A program made the position numbers and the translations under genes. The notes under the pieces were generated by a model. The model had not been told where the DNA came from, made no database searches, and saw nothing but the letters and a program-made list of their open reading frames with translations. From Candidatus Gastranaerophilales bacterium (GTDB taxonomy: Bacteria; Cyanobacteriota; Vampirovibrionia; Gastranaerophilales; Gastranaerophilaceae): 6,346 bases of DNA. Positions 6,340 through 6,346 of this stretch are shown here, in pieces (within the stretch, counting starts at the first letter, position 1; every line of letters begins with the position of its first letter). The DNA lies in NCBI GenBank assembly GCA_021202305.1, contig JAJQDG010000185.1:1-6346 (forward strand), given 5' to 3'.

Positions 6340-6346
6340 TATAAAC

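Noticed and set aside
6240..6346. LexA/SOS operator upstream of uvrB
   Set aside because: No GAAC-N4-GTTC-type or CTGT-N8-ACAG-type dyad was found in the 88 bases available; an operator further upstream cannot be excluded.

Overview
The window is A+T-rich and holds three protein-coding genes: a very large gene on the + strand (60-3404, probably starting upstream of the window), a small secreted-protein gene on the + strand (3651-4178), and uvrB on the - strand (4270-6258), which converges on the small gene. Only uvrB is a recognised housekeeping gene. The style of the other two proteins suggests a gut-associated, non-photosynthetic relative of cyanobacteria (Gastranaerophilales / Melainabacteria-like). 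Cues are the A+T-rich codons, an N-terminal NxSFKG peptide in the large protein, and the look of the small exported protein. This assignment rests on remembered family appearance, not on a search, so it is tentative.

Region by region: 1-59 is open in the frame of the large gene, so that protein is probably 5'-truncated by the window edge. 60-3404 encodes a mosaic protein with a Lys-rich leader, seven tandem helical repeats of 35 or 39 residues, a long helical linker, a complete HD-type metal-dependent phosphohydrolase domain with the residue spacing of the GlnD HD domain, and an unidentified C-terminal module. 3405-3650 is intergenic. Its central 133 bases (3441-3573) are about 68% G+C by hand count, far above the flanks, with strong inverted repeats and a 14-base direct repeat; this is the most anomalous DNA in the window. 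3651-4178 encodes a lysine-rich protein with a clear signal peptide. 4220-4263 is a 21-bp perfect inverted repeat that should terminate transcription from both sides. 4270-6258 is a full-length UvrB with all helicase motifs and the C-terminal UVR motif. 6259-6346 is the uvrB leader, with overlapping, mutually exclusive hairpins.

Nothing indicates that the genes work together. UvrB acts in nucleotide excision repair. The large repeat-HD protein looks like a lineage-specific signalling or effector protein of unknown substrate, and the small protein is an exported protein of unknown role. No tRNA, rRNA, CRISPR array, transposase or integrase was seen. The best candidates for something undescribed are the repeat-HD-C-terminal architecture and the G+C-rich intergenic element.
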